Positions 24,567-33,734 of a DNA stretch of 64,000 nucleotides are shown piece after piece. The stretch comes from Variovorax paradoxus_P. GTDB taxonomy: Bacteria > Pseudomonadota > Gammaproteobacteria > Burkholderiales > Burkholderiaceae_C. The position numbers and the translations under genes were made by a program. The stretch is from the NCBI RefSeq assembly GCF_050627025.1, contig NZ_CP192472.1; one strand, written 5' to 3'. The notes beneath the pieces are model-generated. The model searched no databases. It had not been told where the DNA came from and saw only the letters and a program-made list of their open reading frames with translations. Within the stretch, counting starts at the first letter, position 1. The number at the start of each line of letters is the position of its first letter.

Positions 24567-25397
24567 TCACAGGCAGACGATGAGCTCGCCCTTGCCGTCT
24601 GCCGAAAGGTCGCCCAGGTGCCGCTCGATACGCCGCGTTGGCAAGCCGCTGAAGAGCCCGCCATGCCGCGCAAGATCGCGCGCCAGCAGCGCCCAGAAGA
24701 CCGGCGTTGCAGCGCGGTTGGGCACGAAGGTCGGCGCCGTTCGCGTGCCTTCGGGCAGCACAGCCCCCGCCTCGGCAAAAACGATGCTGCCGCGCCGCAT
24801 GCCATAGCCCGCATGCGCACCGACACTGCCGCCCACGGCAATCGTGCCGGCCACCATGCGCGAGCCCAGAAAGGCACCCACGCCGCCATGAACCAGCGCA
24901 GTGCCGCGGCGCATGCGGTCGCCAAAGCGCTCGCCCGCGTTGCCATGAACCACCAGGGTGCCGCCGCGCATGCCGTCCATACTGCCGGGCAAGGTGCTCG
25001 CGGCAAAGTCGCCCACGTCACCCTTCACGTCGATGCTGCCTCCCGCCATTTCGCAGGCGGCCAACAGGCCGGCGCGGCCCTCGATGCGCAGTTCGCCACC
25101 GCGCATGCAGCCGCCTGCATAGTGGCCGGCATGCCCGTCGACGCCGATGCGGCCGGCATCCATCTGCCAGCCGATGCGATCGAACCGGCCCAGGTCGCCT
25201 TCGAAGCGAAGCGTGCCCTCCTCCTTGCCTGGCGCAACATCGAAAAGCTCGGCCAGCGCGACCATCTCGTTGCCATGGCCTACGCGCAGTTGTTCGACTT
25301 GGGCGGCCGACAGTTCTGCCAACGCTTGCGGGGTGACGCCGCGCAGATCGACCCGCAATGCGGGCACTTGCCGCAGCCTTAAATTCCAGCCGCTCAT
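24567..25397 (-). CDS. fhcC: Formyltransferase/hydrolase complex subunit C
   Basis: 276 residues from the ATG at 25397, which overlaps the fhcD stop. Most of the protein is a beta-helix built of Gly-rich turns (HAGHYAGGCMRGGEL, GDFAASTLPGSMDGMRGG, GAFLGSRMVAGTI), typical of FwdC/FhcC and the related glutamate synthase domain. The Fhc complex transfers the formyl group from formyl-H4MPT to methylofuran and hydrolyses it to formate. Gene order fhcBADC is the usual one. Confidence 0.93.
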   Translation of the reverse strand: MSGWNLRLRQVPALRVDLRGVTPQALAELSAAQVEQLRVGHGNEMVALAELFDVAPGKEEGTLRFEGDLGRFDRIGWQMDAGRIGVDGHAGHYAGGCMRGGELRIEGRAGLLAACEMAGGSIDVKGDVGDFAASTLPGSMDGMRGGTLVVHGNAGERFGDRMRRGTALVHGGVGAFLGSRMVAGTIAVGGSVGAHAGYGMRRGSIVFAEAGAVLPEGTRTAPTFVPNRAATPVFWALLARDLARHGGLFSGLPTRRIERHLGDLSADGKGELIVCL

Positions 25398-26356
25398 GCC
25401 GCATCTCCCACGCCAAGCAGCTTGTGCAGATGAAAGTGAAACGGGCCTAGCTTGCCGCCGTAGTTGCCCGCCGAAATGCGCAGCAGGCCACCGGCCGGGC
25501 CAACGCCGATGGCGGCCTCCATGCCCACGCGCATGGCTGCTGCCACGTCGGCCTCGGTCAGGCCGTCGATCACGATTTCCATCACGCAGCCGATCTCCGG
25601 CGCAGACGCGGCCCCATTGCCCGCGAGTTCGCTGTGAGGCACCAGCCCCACAAGGCTGGGGCAGAACGCGTCGTTGGTCGATGCGTTCAGGTTTGCATAG
25701 CGGCTGCCAACCTTGGAGCCCGAGCGCACCACGCCGCCCGGAAACGGCATGACCACGTTCGGCAGCCGCTTCATCGCAGCCACAGCGGCCTCGGCTGCCG
25801 CCAGCGCCCCATCGGTATCGCGCGCAAGCAGCAGCAGGTTGCCGCCGCCCACGGCCTTGACCACGGGCGTGTCTTCCTGCGCCACGAACTCGCCGTCCAT
25901 CACGGGCACGCGCCAGTAGCGCACACCGTCGATCACTTTCGAAATCTGCCAGCCGTCGCCAAAGAAGCGCAGGTTCTTGCCCAGCGCCGCCACGTCGCCG
26001 CCGGCCGTGCGCGGCAGGCCGGCAAACACCGCCGTGGTCGGACAGGTCAGCACGCACTGGCCGACACGGCGCTCCAGCTGCTTGCCAAGCTCCTTGCCCG
26101 ACATGGAGAAGATCAGCACGTTCACCCCCGGCCGGCCGTCGGGTGTTTCGTGCGGGCCAAGCTCGCGCTCTATGCCGGCCTCGCAGCCGCACGCGATGAC
26201 AGAGGTTGCAAAGCCCGTGGCCGATACCGCCGCATGGCGCGCCCACTCGAGCGTGTGTGCCGTGATGACGATGCGCGTCGCCTTCATCGGAAAAGCCTCT
26301 GCGAAGGTCTGGTCGATGACGACGCCGTTGCGCTGCACGGATGAAGAGCCGGTCAT
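25394..26356 (-). CDS. fhcD: Formylmethanofuran:H4MPT formyltransferase subunit of Fhc
   Basis: 320 residues from the ATG at 26356 (MTGSSSVQRNGVVIDQTFAEAF). It matches Ftr-type formyltransferases: ACGCEAGIER, LTCPTTAVFAGLP, PGGVVRSGSKVGSRY, ASTNDAFCPSL and a C-terminal YGGKLGPFHFHL. FhcD moves the formyl group from H4MPT to the furan cofactor. It is 16 nt after fhcA and overlaps fhcC by 4 nt. Confidence 0.95.
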   Translation of the reverse strand: MTGSSSVQRNGVVIDQTFAEAFPMKATRIVITAHTLEWARHAAVSATGFATSVIACGCEAGIERELGPHETPDGRPGVNVLIFSMSGKELGKQLERRVGQCVLTCPTTAVFAGLPRTAGGDVAALGKNLRFFGDGWQISKVIDGVRYWRVPVMDGEFVAQEDTPVVKAVGGGNLLLLARDTDGALAAAEAAVAAMKRLPNVVMPFPGGVVRSGSKVGSRYANLNASTNDAFCPSLVGLVPHSELAGNGAASAPEIGCVMEIVIDGLTEADVAAAMRVGMEAAIGVGPAGGLLRISAGNYGGKLGPFHFHLHKLLGVGDAA

Positions 26357-26372
26357 GCCGCGCACGCCTTCT

Positions 26373-28064
26373 TCATGACGATGCCTCCTGGAAGCACTCC
26401 GCAGGCAGCAGGCGCCCACCGTTGCAGCAGCGGCAAAGCTCGTCGTGGCCGATGGCAATGTGGTCGAAGTTGACCGAGCCGTGCGCCGCCAGATGCCGGC
26501 GCAGCCGCTGCTCGATACCGCGGTCGTACTCAGGCGCCACGAAGTGCGTGCCGCCTGTGGGCACCGCCGTCACGCGCCCGGCGCGCGAGACCAGCACGCC
26601 GTCCTTGAACACGTATTCGGGCGTCGCGAACATGGCTTCGCGGTTTTCGTTCTCGCGGTACACCGCAATGTCGGCTGCGGCGCCCGCGCCCAGGTGGCCG
26701 CGGTCGCGCAGGCCGAGCAGTCGCGCCGGGCCGGCGCGGGTCATGATGGCGATCTCGTAGAGCGACAGCTCGCGCGTGATCGAACGCAGCGCGGCCTGCG
26801 CCGCCACCTCCGGGTGCAGCTTGGCCAATTGCTCTTCGCGAAAGCTGCGGTCCATCAGCAGGCGAATCAGGTGCGGATAGCTGGTAAACGGCCCGCCGTT
26901 GGGATGGTCGGTGGTCAGCACCACGCGCCACGGATCGTCGACCAGCAAGAAAATCTCGAGCCCGATGACCCACTGCAGCGCGTTCACATAGCTCTGCTCG
27001 CGGTAGCGGAATGGCACCACGCCGCAGCCGGCTTCGCATTCGATGTCGGCGCCAATCCACTTGCGCGGATCGGCCAGACTCGATTGCGCATGCTGGCGCA
27101 TGGTGTCGCCCGAGGCCGTCACGGTCTGGCCGAACATGATCTGGCCGACGTCGATGCTCACGTTCTTGTTGGCGTTTACCACCTCCGCAAGCTGCAGCGC
27201 GGCCGATGAAAACTTCTTCGGCCCCTCGGTGCCGTAGGCGTGGAACTGGATGTGCGTCAGGTGCCCGGGCAAGCCGTCCAAAGCAGCAATGGTGTCGAGC
27301 GTCGACTGGATGTTGCCCGCCACCCCCAGGTTGCTGCCGTGAATGTGCAGCGGATGCGGCACGCCAAGCTCGCGCAGCGCGCGCGCCAGCGTGTGCACCA
27401 CCTGCCGCGGCGTCACCTGCCAGTGCACATGGTTTTCGTCCACATCGAGCTTGCGCTGGTTGAACTTGAAGGCCGAGATGCCGCCGGGGTTCACTACCTT
27501 CACGCCCATCGCCTTGCTGGCGTTGATGGTCCAGCCGGCGTAGTCGCGAATGCGCTCGAAATCCCAGCGCTCGGCCAGCATGCGCAAGAAGAGCTCGTCG
27601 TTGCCGAGCATCACATACGCGCCATGGTCGAGGATGGGCGTGTCGCCCATTTCCATGTGCGTGTGGCGTGCGTTGCAAGCCATCATGGCCGGCTCGAAGG
27701 CCGCCGTGTAGCCCATCTCCACATAGCGGTAGCCGGTGGCCAGCGTGCCGGGCGCGCAGCCGCCGCAAGACGCAAGCTCCAGCAGGTTGTCCGGCAACGC
27801 CAGCGGGTTGGCATTGGCGCGATGGTCTTCGGGCAACAGCATGCGCGCAAGGTTGACCTTGCCGCCGCCGATGTGGGTGTGCATGTCGATGCCGCCCGCC
27901 ATCACGATGCAGCCGCCGATGTCCATGTCTTCGATGTGTTCGGTCGTGGCCTCGTGCGGCGCAAGGTCCACCATGCGGCCGTCGCGCACGTACAGGTCGC
28001 GCACCTGGTCGCAGCTGTTCGCGGGGTCGATCACGCGGCCGCCCCGCAGGCGCAGCGTCGTCAT
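26373..28064 (-). CDS. fhcA: Formylmethanofuran hydrolase subunit of Fhc (amidohydrolase fold)
   Basis: 563 residues from the ATG at 28064, overlapping the fhcB stop. It has the amidohydrolase metal motif GGIDMHTHIGGG near residue 60, HTHMEMGDTPILDHG, HIHGSNLGVAGN and LTTDHPNGGPFTSYPH with the conserved Asp. FhcA/FwdA contains the zinc site that interconverts formylated furan cofactor and formate. Similar in length to known FhcA. Confidence 0.95.
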   Translation of the reverse strand: MTTLRLRGGRVIDPANSCDQVRDLYVRDGRMVDLAPHEATTEHIEDMDIGGCIVMAGGIDMHTHIGGGKVNLARMLLPEDHRANANPLALPDNLLELASCGGCAPGTLATGYRYVEMGYTAAFEPAMMACNARHTHMEMGDTPILDHGAYVMLGNDELFLRMLAERWDFERIRDYAGWTINASKAMGVKVVNPGGISAFKFNQRKLDVDENHVHWQVTPRQVVHTLARALRELGVPHPLHIHGSNLGVAGNIQSTLDTIAALDGLPGHLTHIQFHAYGTEGPKKFSSAALQLAEVVNANKNVSIDVGQIMFGQTVTASGDTMRQHAQSSLADPRKWIGADIECEAGCGVVPFRYREQSYVNALQWVIGLEIFLLVDDPWRVVLTTDHPNGGPFTSYPHLIRLLMDRSFREEQLAKLHPEVAAQAALRSITRELSLYEIAIMTRAGPARLLGLRDRGHLGAGAAADIAVYRENENREAMFATPEYVFKDGVLVSRAGRVTAVPTGGTHFVAPEYDRGIEQRLRRHLAAHGSVNFDHIAIGHDELCRCCNGGRLLPAECFQEASS

Positions 28065-29305
28065 TGGGCCCGCTCCCGCTTCAGCGCCTTCACGGCCTGC
28101 GTCAGGCGCCGGACGACCTCGTCCACGCCCGGGAGGCCGTCTTCGTACAACGGCCGCAGCGGCAGCAGCACCGAGCCGTCGGTGCGAAACAGGTGGCCGC
28201 CGGTGCCAATTCCGGGAGTCGAAATGGGAATGAACACCTGTTTGCGCGCATTCGCCTCTCCACCCTGCGGCCGCATGGCGGGGTGCCCGAGCACGATGCG
28301 CGGCATCGCTGCCGCGGGCGGCGCCGGCTCGGGGCCATAGCTCGACACCCACAGCAGCATGTCGACAGCGTCATCGGCCAGCAGGCGGCCGGCATCGAAG
28401 CACAGCGGCTCATGCTCCAGGCCCAACGGTCCCGCGCGCGAGCGCAGCGGCAGGCCGGAAAGCCAGGCGAACACCTGGTTGACGGTGGCGGCGCCGTCAC
28501 CGCCGCCAAGCGACAGCGACGCCGCGCGCGTGGTGCGGTTGAGCGTGGCGACGATGCGCTGGATGGTCTCGACAATCAACGCACCCTGCGCCGGCAGGCG
28601 GCCGGGCTCGTACACCAGCACCGAGTACCGCGACGCCTGCAAGCGGGCCGACAAGGCCGCCAACTCGGCCGGCACACGCGCATCACCTGCCGAGACGCGG
28701 CCCGCCACCAAGGCTGCGAGCAGGCCTGCGGTGTCGAACATATCGCCTGACGTAGGCAGCATTTCGGTGAGCAGATCGTCCCTCTCGCCCACGCCACATC
28801 TGCGAAAGAATTCGGGATACCGGGCCGTGGGGTCGCCGGTCATGCAGACGATCAGCTCGGCCCGCGTTCTCACTTCCGCCAGCGTGGTGGTAAAGCCGCC
28901 GCGGTCTTGCAGCGCGCGCAGCCCATGCATCATGGCCTGCCCCTGCGCCGGGTCGCAGATGGCGCCGGTTTCGCAGGCCAATGCATACAGCGTGCGGGCA
29001 CCTGCCACTTCGGTTCCAAGGCCGCCGAACAGGGGTTGATGGCTGGCCGCGAGCAGCGAGGCAGCCGCGGCAATGGCGGTGTCGAGGTCGCAGTCGCGCC
29101 CATCGACCTGTGGCTGCAAAGCGACGGGCGCGCCGTCGAACGCAGCCAGCGCGGCGTTCGCCCGCGGGCAATCGCTGCCGACGAGCTTCAGCGGCGTACC
29201 GGGCGGGCCGACGTCGACGCTGAAGGTATCGCATAAAAGGGGGCAGAACGGGCAAGTCCACGGTGGACGGCCGGGCTGCGCGGCGGCGGGGTCGAGTTCG
29301 CTCAT
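28061..29305 (-). CDS. fhcB: Formyltransferase/hydrolase complex subunit B
   Basis: 414 residues from the ATG at 29305 (MSELDPAAAQ); the ATG at 29335 would overlap a sigma-54-like motif. Family features: WTCPFCPLLCDTFSV, GSDCPRANAAL, CDPAQGQAMMHG, GDPTARYPEFFRRC. It resembles the molybdopterin subunit of archaeal formylmethanofuran dehydrogenase but belongs to the methylotroph form, which lacks the redox cofactors and plays a structural role. First gene of fhcBADC, preceded by 253 nt without a gene. Confidence 0.92.
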   Translation of the reverse strand: MSELDPAAAQPGRPPWTCPFCPLLCDTFSVDVGPPGTPLKLVGSDCPRANAALAAFDGAPVALQPQVDGRDCDLDTAIAAAASLLAASHQPLFGGLGTEVAGARTLYALACETGAICDPAQGQAMMHGLRALQDRGGFTTTLAEVRTRAELIVCMTGDPTARYPEFFRRCGVGERDDLLTEMLPTSGDMFDTAGLLAALVAGRVSAGDARVPAELAALSARLQASRYSVLVYEPGRLPAQGALIVETIQRIVATLNRTTRAASLSLGGGDGAATVNQVFAWLSGLPLRSRAGPLGLEHEPLCFDAGRLLADDAVDMLLWVSSYGPEPAPPAAAMPRIVLGHPAMRPQGGEANARKQVFIPISTPGIGTGGHLFRTDGSVLLPLRPLYEDGLPGVDEVVRRLTQAVKALKRERAQ

Positions 29306-29319
29306 GGGCTGGCAACTAC

Positions 29320-29334
29320 GCAAGCCATGTGCCA
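29320..29334 (-). promoter_or_regulatory. Sigma-54-like -24/-12 promoter motif upstream of fhcB
   Basis: TGGCACATGGCTTGC matches the core consensus TGGCAC-N5-TTGC at every fixed position. It would start transcription near 29308, only a few nt before the assigned fhcB ATG, implying an almost leaderless mRNA or a chance match. TGTGTC direct repeats lie about 70-95 nt upstream. A sigma-54 activator is encoded 7 kb away. Confidence 0.45.
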
Positions 29335-29558
29335 TTCAGCGCCGGGGCGGGCGCGCTTGGCGCTGCCTTGGCGGGCCGGCTATTCCAACTGCCTCATGAC
29401 ACACGGGTTTGAGACACAGTGTTGCGCTTTTGGCGGTCAATGCGTGCCGGCAGAGGCCATCGGCAGTACATGCAAGCGCCTGCCCATATGGCACGGTTCG
29501 TGTGTGCGGCGGGTTGATGGCATGCCTCACCCACCCCCGTTGCGCCGGATCCGCCGGA

Positions 29559-30296
29559 TCAGCGGCGCACGCGCGGCAACTGCAGGTCGTGCAACGCGCT
29601 GGCGACCAGCCAGGCGTCGGCACCGGCGGCACTGGCAAGCGCCAGGTCTTCGGGGCTGCGGATTCCGCCGGCGCCAATGACCATGGCGGCGGGGGCGAGC
29701 CGCCGCACCTCTTGCAGGGTTTCCAGGTCGGGCCCCGCGCCGGAGCCGACTCGCTCGAGCGTCATCACGATCAGCCGGCGCGGCCACAGGTCGACTGCGT
29801 CCCAGCAGCCGGCGTGGTCGAGCCGCTGGCCGTCGCGGCGGTCCAGCGACAGCGCGGCGCCCGGCGCACCCGCTCCGGCATTGCCGTCGGCGTTTTCGAA
29901 ACAGCGCTCGAGGGCCTCGCGCGAACGCAGCGATTCGCTGCCGAACACGAGCACGATGCGCGAGGCAAAGGCCCCCAGTTGCTTCTGAAGCGCCTCGCCG
30001 GCCGCGGCATCTGCCAGGCCCGCGTCGAGCCAGAGTTCGATGTGCGGCAGCGCCTCCAGCATGTCGGCAAGCACGGCAATCTGCACCGCGCCGCCCTGCA
30101 GTGCATCGAGGTCGGCCACGTACAACTGCCGCGCCGCGCAGTGGTCGCAAAGGATGCGGGCCACCGTCACCGGGTCGCTGCTGGCGCACAGCGCCGAGAC
30201 GATCGGCCGGTACGACTTGCGGTCGCCGCGCACCGCCCTCACCACCTGGCCCTGCAGCAGGTCGACAACGGGAATCAGGTTCAGTTCGGAAGTCAT
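29559..30296 (-). CDS. HisA-like TIM-barrel protein of the H4MPT/methylofuran gene set
   Basis: 245 residues from the ATG at 30296 (MTSELNLIPVVDLLQGQVVRA). Resembles HisA/HisF: the start VVDLLQGQVV, RQLYVADLDALQGG and the C-terminal phosphate-binding loop VIGAGGIRSPEDLALA are recognisable. A HisA-related protein is a regular member of C1 archaeal-like gene sets and is not expected to make histidine. Exact reaction unknown; a phosphorylated cofactor precursor is the likely substrate. Divergent from the mfnD-like gene, 41 nt apart. Confidence 0.72.
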   Translation of the reverse strand: MTSELNLIPVVDLLQGQVVRAVRGDRKSYRPIVSALCASSDPVTVARILCDHCAARQLYVADLDALQGGAVQIAVLADMLEALPHIELWLDAGLADAAAGEALQKQLGAFASRIVLVFGSESLRSREALERCFENADGNAGAGAPGAALSLDRRDGQRLDHAGCWDAVDLWPRRLIVMTLERVGSGAGPDLETLQEVRRLAPAAMVIGAGGIRSPEDLALASAAGADAWLVASALHDLQLPRVRR

Positions 30297-30337
30297 TGGC
30301 AAGCGATGGGGAACGTACCCGGAAAGTGGATGATGAA

Positions 30338-31324
30338 ATGACGACACGCGTATTTGTCTACGAGTATCTCAGCGGCGGCGGCTGGAGCGACTACGGCGAC
30401 GACGCCGCCGCCGATGAGTTGCTGCCGCTCGGTCTTTCGATGCGCGACGCCATGGTGGCCGACCTGATGCGCGTGGCCGATTGTTCGGTCTCGGCGGCAG
30501 CCTGCGAACCGGGGAACACCCTGCCCGCCGGCGCCATGCCGCTGCGGCCGCTTGCCAATGAATCGGCTTTCGACTTTGTGGCGCGCCAAAGCGTGTTGCA
30601 CGACGTGGTGTGGCTGGTCGCGCCCGAGACGGACGGGCTGCTGGCAAAGTTTCAGCGTACGGTGGGCAATGCACGATGGCTGGGCTGCAGCGCGGGCGCC
30701 ATCGAACTGACGGCAGGCAAGAAGGCCACGCTCGCGCACCTTGCTGCACACGGCGTGCCAACACCGCTGGCGTTTGCCCATGCACCTGAAATAGAACGCT
30801 GGGTGGTCAAGCCCGACGATGGTGCCGGCGGCGTGGCCACCCATGTGCACACCCGCCATGCGAACGCGCTCGAAGACCAGGCCCGGCGCACGCACGCCGG
30901 CGCAACCCTGACGCTGGAGCCCTGGATAGAGGGCGAAGCCCTGAGCCTCTCGCTGCTTTGCACGGAGCAAAATGCCGAAATGCTGAGCATCAACCGCCAG
31001 TGCATTTCAATCGATGCACACGGAAGCCTGTCATTCGACGGTGTGAGCGTCGATGCGCTCGGCCGGAGCGACCCGCGCTGGCAGCCGCTGGCCGCACTGG
31101 CCATGCAGGTGGCGCGCGCCATACCCGGGCTGCGCGGGTTTGCTGGCATCGACCTGGTGTGGCACCCGCGGCACGGGGCGGTGGTGATCGAGGTGAACCC
31201 GCGGGTCACCTGCGCCTATGTCGGGCTTTCGGCCGCACTGGGCCGCAACCTTGCGGCCGAACTGTTGGCAGGCCGCTTCCGCAGCGAAGCCCAGCAACGG
31301 GAACTTGCACGTGCCGTCGCCTGA
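30338..31324 (+). CDS. mfnD: ATP-grasp ligase, MfnD-like (methylofuran synthesis)
   Basis: 328 residues from the ATG at 30338 (MTTRVFVYEYLSGGGW, a family signature). ATP-grasp core: WVVKPDDGAGGVATH, LTLEPWIEGEALSLSLLC, FAGIDLVWHPRHGAVVIEVNPRVT. MfnD joins glutamate to tyramine in archaeal methanofuran. Methylotroph methylofuran carries tyrosine instead, which fits the absence of a tyrosine decarboxylase here. First of three rightward overlapping mfn-type genes. Confidence 0.75.
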   Translation: MTTRVFVYEYLSGGGWSDYGDDAAADELLPLGLSMRDAMVADLMRVADCSVSAAACEPGNTLPAGAMPLRPLANESAFDFVARQSVLHDVVWLVAPETDGLLAKFQRTVGNARWLGCSAGAIELTAGKKATLAHLAAHGVPTPLAFAHAPEIERWVVKPDDGAGGVATHVHTRHANALEDQARRTHAGATLTLEPWIEGEALSLSLLCTEQNAEMLSINRQCISIDAHGSLSFDGVSVDALGRSDPRWQPLAALAMQVARAIPGLRGFAGIDLVWHPRHGAVVIEVNPRVTCAYVGLSAALGRNLAAELLAGRFRSEAQQRELARAVA

Positions 31325-32402
31325 ACGAATCACCATCGGGTGGGACATAGGCGGTGCGCACGTGAAGGCGTGCCTGCTGCAAGGCGGCGAGGTGGTCGAC
31401 GTGGCGCAATGGGGTTGCCCACTCTGGCAAGGCCTGGACCACCTGGCGCGTGCGCTGCAGGCCGCCCGGGCGCGCTGGCCGGCGCTGGACGCGGCACGGC
31501 ATGCCGTGACCATGACGGGCGAAATGGTCGACCTGTTCCCCGACCGCGAATCTGGCGTACGAGGCATTGCGGCTGCGCTGGCGGCAGCGCTTCCTTCAGG
31601 GCCCGGCGCCTTGCATTTCTTTGCCGGAGACGCCGGCTGGTGCACCCCCGCGCAAGTCACCCGGCATTGGGAGCACATTGCCTCGGCCAACTGGCTTGCC
31701 ACCGCGCGGCATGCGGCGCTGGTGTTTTCGCAGGGCGTGCTGGTCGACATCGGCAGCACCACCACCGATCTGATCGCCTTCGGCAACCAGCGCGTGCTCT
31801 CCACCAGCCGCACCGATGCCGAGCGCCTGGTGAGCGGCGAGCTTGCCTACCACGGCGTGGTGCGCACACCGGTGTGCGCGCTGACGCAACGCATCGAATG
31901 GCGCGGGCGCGCAAGCCATGTGATGAACGAATTCTTTGCCACCACCGCCGACGTCTACCGCCTGTGCGGCGAGCTCGATGCGGCGCACGACCTGTACCCC
32001 AGCGCCGACAACGCAGCCAAGAGCCTGCCCGCCACGCGCCAGCGCCTTGCGCGCATGGTGGGCCTGGACGAGCGCGATGCCTCCGCCGATGAATGGCTCG
32101 CACTGGCGCGCGCCTGGCGCGCGGCGCAGGTCGAGGCCATCGGTTCGCAGCTGCGCCGCGTATTGGCAGCGCATTCGCTCTCGCGCGAAGCCGTGATCGT
32201 GAGCGCAGGCTGCGGTGCGTTCCTGGTGCCAGACCTTGCGGCAGCAGCGGCAACAGCCGCATCCGCACCGCACCGCTTTGCTTCTTACGGCGGCGACGTG
32301 GCCAACGTGTCGCGCAGTGCCGCCGAGGGCACCGGCGCATGGGCTCAGGTGTGTGCACCCAGTGTTGCAGTGGCGGCACTGTTCGAAAGGGAGCACGACT
32401 GA
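31311..32402 (+). CDS. mfnF: Hydantoinase/oxoprolinase-like protein, MfnF-like
   Basis: 363 residues from a GTG at 31311, overlapping the mfnD-like gene by 14 nt; an ATG at 31218 is less likely. It has the actin-like phosphate motif GWDIGGAHVKACLLQ at the start and VDIGSTTTDLIAFG in the middle. MfnF condenses the furan phosphate unit with the glutamyl-tyramine unit in archaea. The adjoining mfnD and mfnE types support the assignment to furan cofactor assembly. Confidence 0.75.
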   Translation: MPSPERITIGWDIGGAHVKACLLQGGEVVDVAQWGCPLWQGLDHLARALQAARARWPALDAARHAVTMTGEMVDLFPDRESGVRGIAAALAAALPSGPGALHFFAGDAGWCTPAQVTRHWEHIASANWLATARHAALVFSQGVLVDIGSTTTDLIAFGNQRVLSTSRTDAERLVSGELAYHGVVRTPVCALTQRIEWRGRASHVMNEFFATTADVYRLCGELDAAHDLYPSADNAAKSLPATRQRLARMVGLDERDASADEWLALARAWRAAQVEAIGSQLRRVLAAHSLSREAVIVSAGCGAFLVPDLAAAAATAASAPHRFASYGGDVANVSRSAAEGTGAWAQVCAPSVAVAALFEREHD

Positions 32403-33001
32403 TGTGGGTCGTCAAGATCGGCGGCAGCCTTTGCTCCGACCCGGTGCTGCCGCAGTGGCTCGATCTGCTCACGCAGATCGGCGGCGGACGGGTGACCGTG
32501 GTCTGCGGCGGCGGCACCTTTGCCGATGAAGTGCGGCGCGTGCAGGCGCATTGGCAGTTCAACGACCTGGCCGCCCACAACATGGCGGTGCTGGCCATGG
32601 CACAGACGGCGTATCAGCTGCACGCGCTGAACCCGGCGCTGCAACTCGCCACACGCAAGACCGAAATCCCCGAACTGCTCAGGCGCGGAAAAACGGCACT
32701 GTGGCTGCCGCTCGAACTGCGGCGCGACAAGCCCGACTCGCGCACCGGCTGGGAGGCCACTTCGGACACCATTGCGCTCGACCTCGCAAAGCACTTGAAT
32801 GCCGAGCAGCTGGTGTTGATCAAGTCTTGCGCCATCGATCCGCAGATGACGCTGGACGAGCTGGGCGAGGCGGGCGTGGTCGACCAGCAGTTTGCCGACC
32901 GGTCCGGCGACGCCGCGTTTCCAATCACGCTCCTTCACAAGAACCAGCTGGAGACCATGCGGGCGCTGCTGCTGGGCGAAGCCACCTTCGTTCCGCGTTG
33001 A
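32402..33001 (+). CDS. mfnE: Amino-acid-kinase-family protein, MfnE-like
   Basis: 199 residues from the ATG at 32402, whose A is also the last base of the previous stop (TGATG). Amino acid kinase fold: MWVVKIGGSLCSDPVLPQW, VVCGGGTFADEVRR and a C-terminal VLIKSCAIDPQMTLDELGEAGVVD. MfnE phosphorylates the aminomethylfuran phosphate to the diphosphate used by MfnF. Last gene of the rightward triplet; convergent with mfnB. Confidence 0.77.
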   Translation: MWVVKIGGSLCSDPVLPQWLDLLTQIGGGRVTVVCGGGTFADEVRRVQAHWQFNDLAAHNMAVLAMAQTAYQLHALNPALQLATRKTEIPELLRRGKTALWLPLELRRDKPDSRTGWEATSDTIALDLAKHLNAEQLVLIKSCAIDPQMTLDELGEAGVVDQQFADRSGDAAFPITLLHKNQLETMRALLLGEATFVPR

Positions 33002-33008
33002 AGCTGCA

Positions 33009-33025
33009 GGCCGGCGAGGCCGGCC
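33009..33025. terminator. GC-rich hairpin between convergent mfnE and mfnB
   Basis: Perfect inverted repeat GGCCGGC-gag-GCCGGCC in the 35-nt gap between two convergent stop codons. No T-tract on either side, so termination would be weak or Rho-assisted. Confidence 0.4.
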
Positions 33026-33036
33026 AAGCTGGGCAC

Positions 33037-33729
33037 TCAGGCCGCTGCAGCCTCCGCAGCCTCGGCATGCAGCGACGCAGCCAGCGCTGCAAGCCGCTCC
33101 GGGCACAGCGCGGTCTTTCGGTCTGCAACGCAAACAGCACTTCGAAATCCCGCGAAATCGGGCGCCAGCGATTGCAGCAAAGGAACATGCGCCATGCGCA
33201 GCGCGCCCGCCAGGCCGACGAGCCGGCCCGAGGCGCGCACCTGGGCAACCAAGGCGCGCAGGTCTGCCGTCGGGACCGCATCGAACAGGCTGCCGGTCAG
33301 CTTGTCGGCTGTATCTGCCATGAGCGCCGGAAAACCCAACCTGCAGGCATGCGCTACCAATGCGGCGTCAAGGCCGTGGTCGGCAATGAAGACCGGCACC
33401 ACGGCCCGCTCGCAGGCAGAGAGCGCATCGAGCACCGCAAGCGCCTCGGGGCCGCGCTCTATGCCGACCTTCACGTAGTCGACACCGCAAGCGCCCACCG
33501 CTTCGACCTGCGCCAGGATGCCCTCCAGCGCATGCATGGGCAGGTCGCCAATCGTCGCGCTCACGGGCAAGCCGATGCCGTGCGCACGCAGCGCATGCAC
33601 GACGGCGCCGATGGTTGCCACGGGCAAGCCGCCCAGCGCGCCGTCGTTCGGCTCCTTCAAGTCGATGAAGTCCGCTCCGCCCCGCGCGGCGGTCAAGGCT
33701 TCATCCACGCTGCGAACGCTCACCAGCAT
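33037..33729 (-). CDS. mfnB: (5-formylfuran-3-yl)methyl phosphate synthase, MfnB-like
   Basis: 230 residues from the ATG at 33729 (MLVSVRSVDEALTAARGGAD). Class I aldolase-like DUF556 family: ADFIDLKEPNDGALGG, VSATIGDLPM, DYVKVGIERG, LMADTADKLTGSLFD and a C-terminal CVADRKTALCPERL. MfnB makes the furan ring from two glyceraldehyde-3-phosphates. Last gene of the leftward set dmrB - DHPS-like - DUF447 - mfnB; 5 nt after the DUF447 gene. Confidence 0.87.
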   Translation of the reverse strand: MLVSVRSVDEALTAARGGADFIDLKEPNDGALGGLPVATIGAVVHALRAHGIGLPVSATIGDLPMHALEGILAQVEAVGACGVDYVKVGIERGPEALAVLDALSACERAVVPVFIADHGLDAALVAHACRLGFPALMADTADKLTGSLFDAVPTADLRALVAQVRASGRLVGLAGALRMAHVPLLQSLAPDFAGFRSAVCVADRKTALCPERLAALAASLHAEAAEAAAA

Positions 33730-33734
33730 GCGGG

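Noticed and set aside
29380..29410. TGTGTC repeats upstream of fhcB as a second copy of the mptG palindrome
   Set aside because: They are direct, not inverted, repeats and share only part of the half-site, so they do not support the same binding site on their own.
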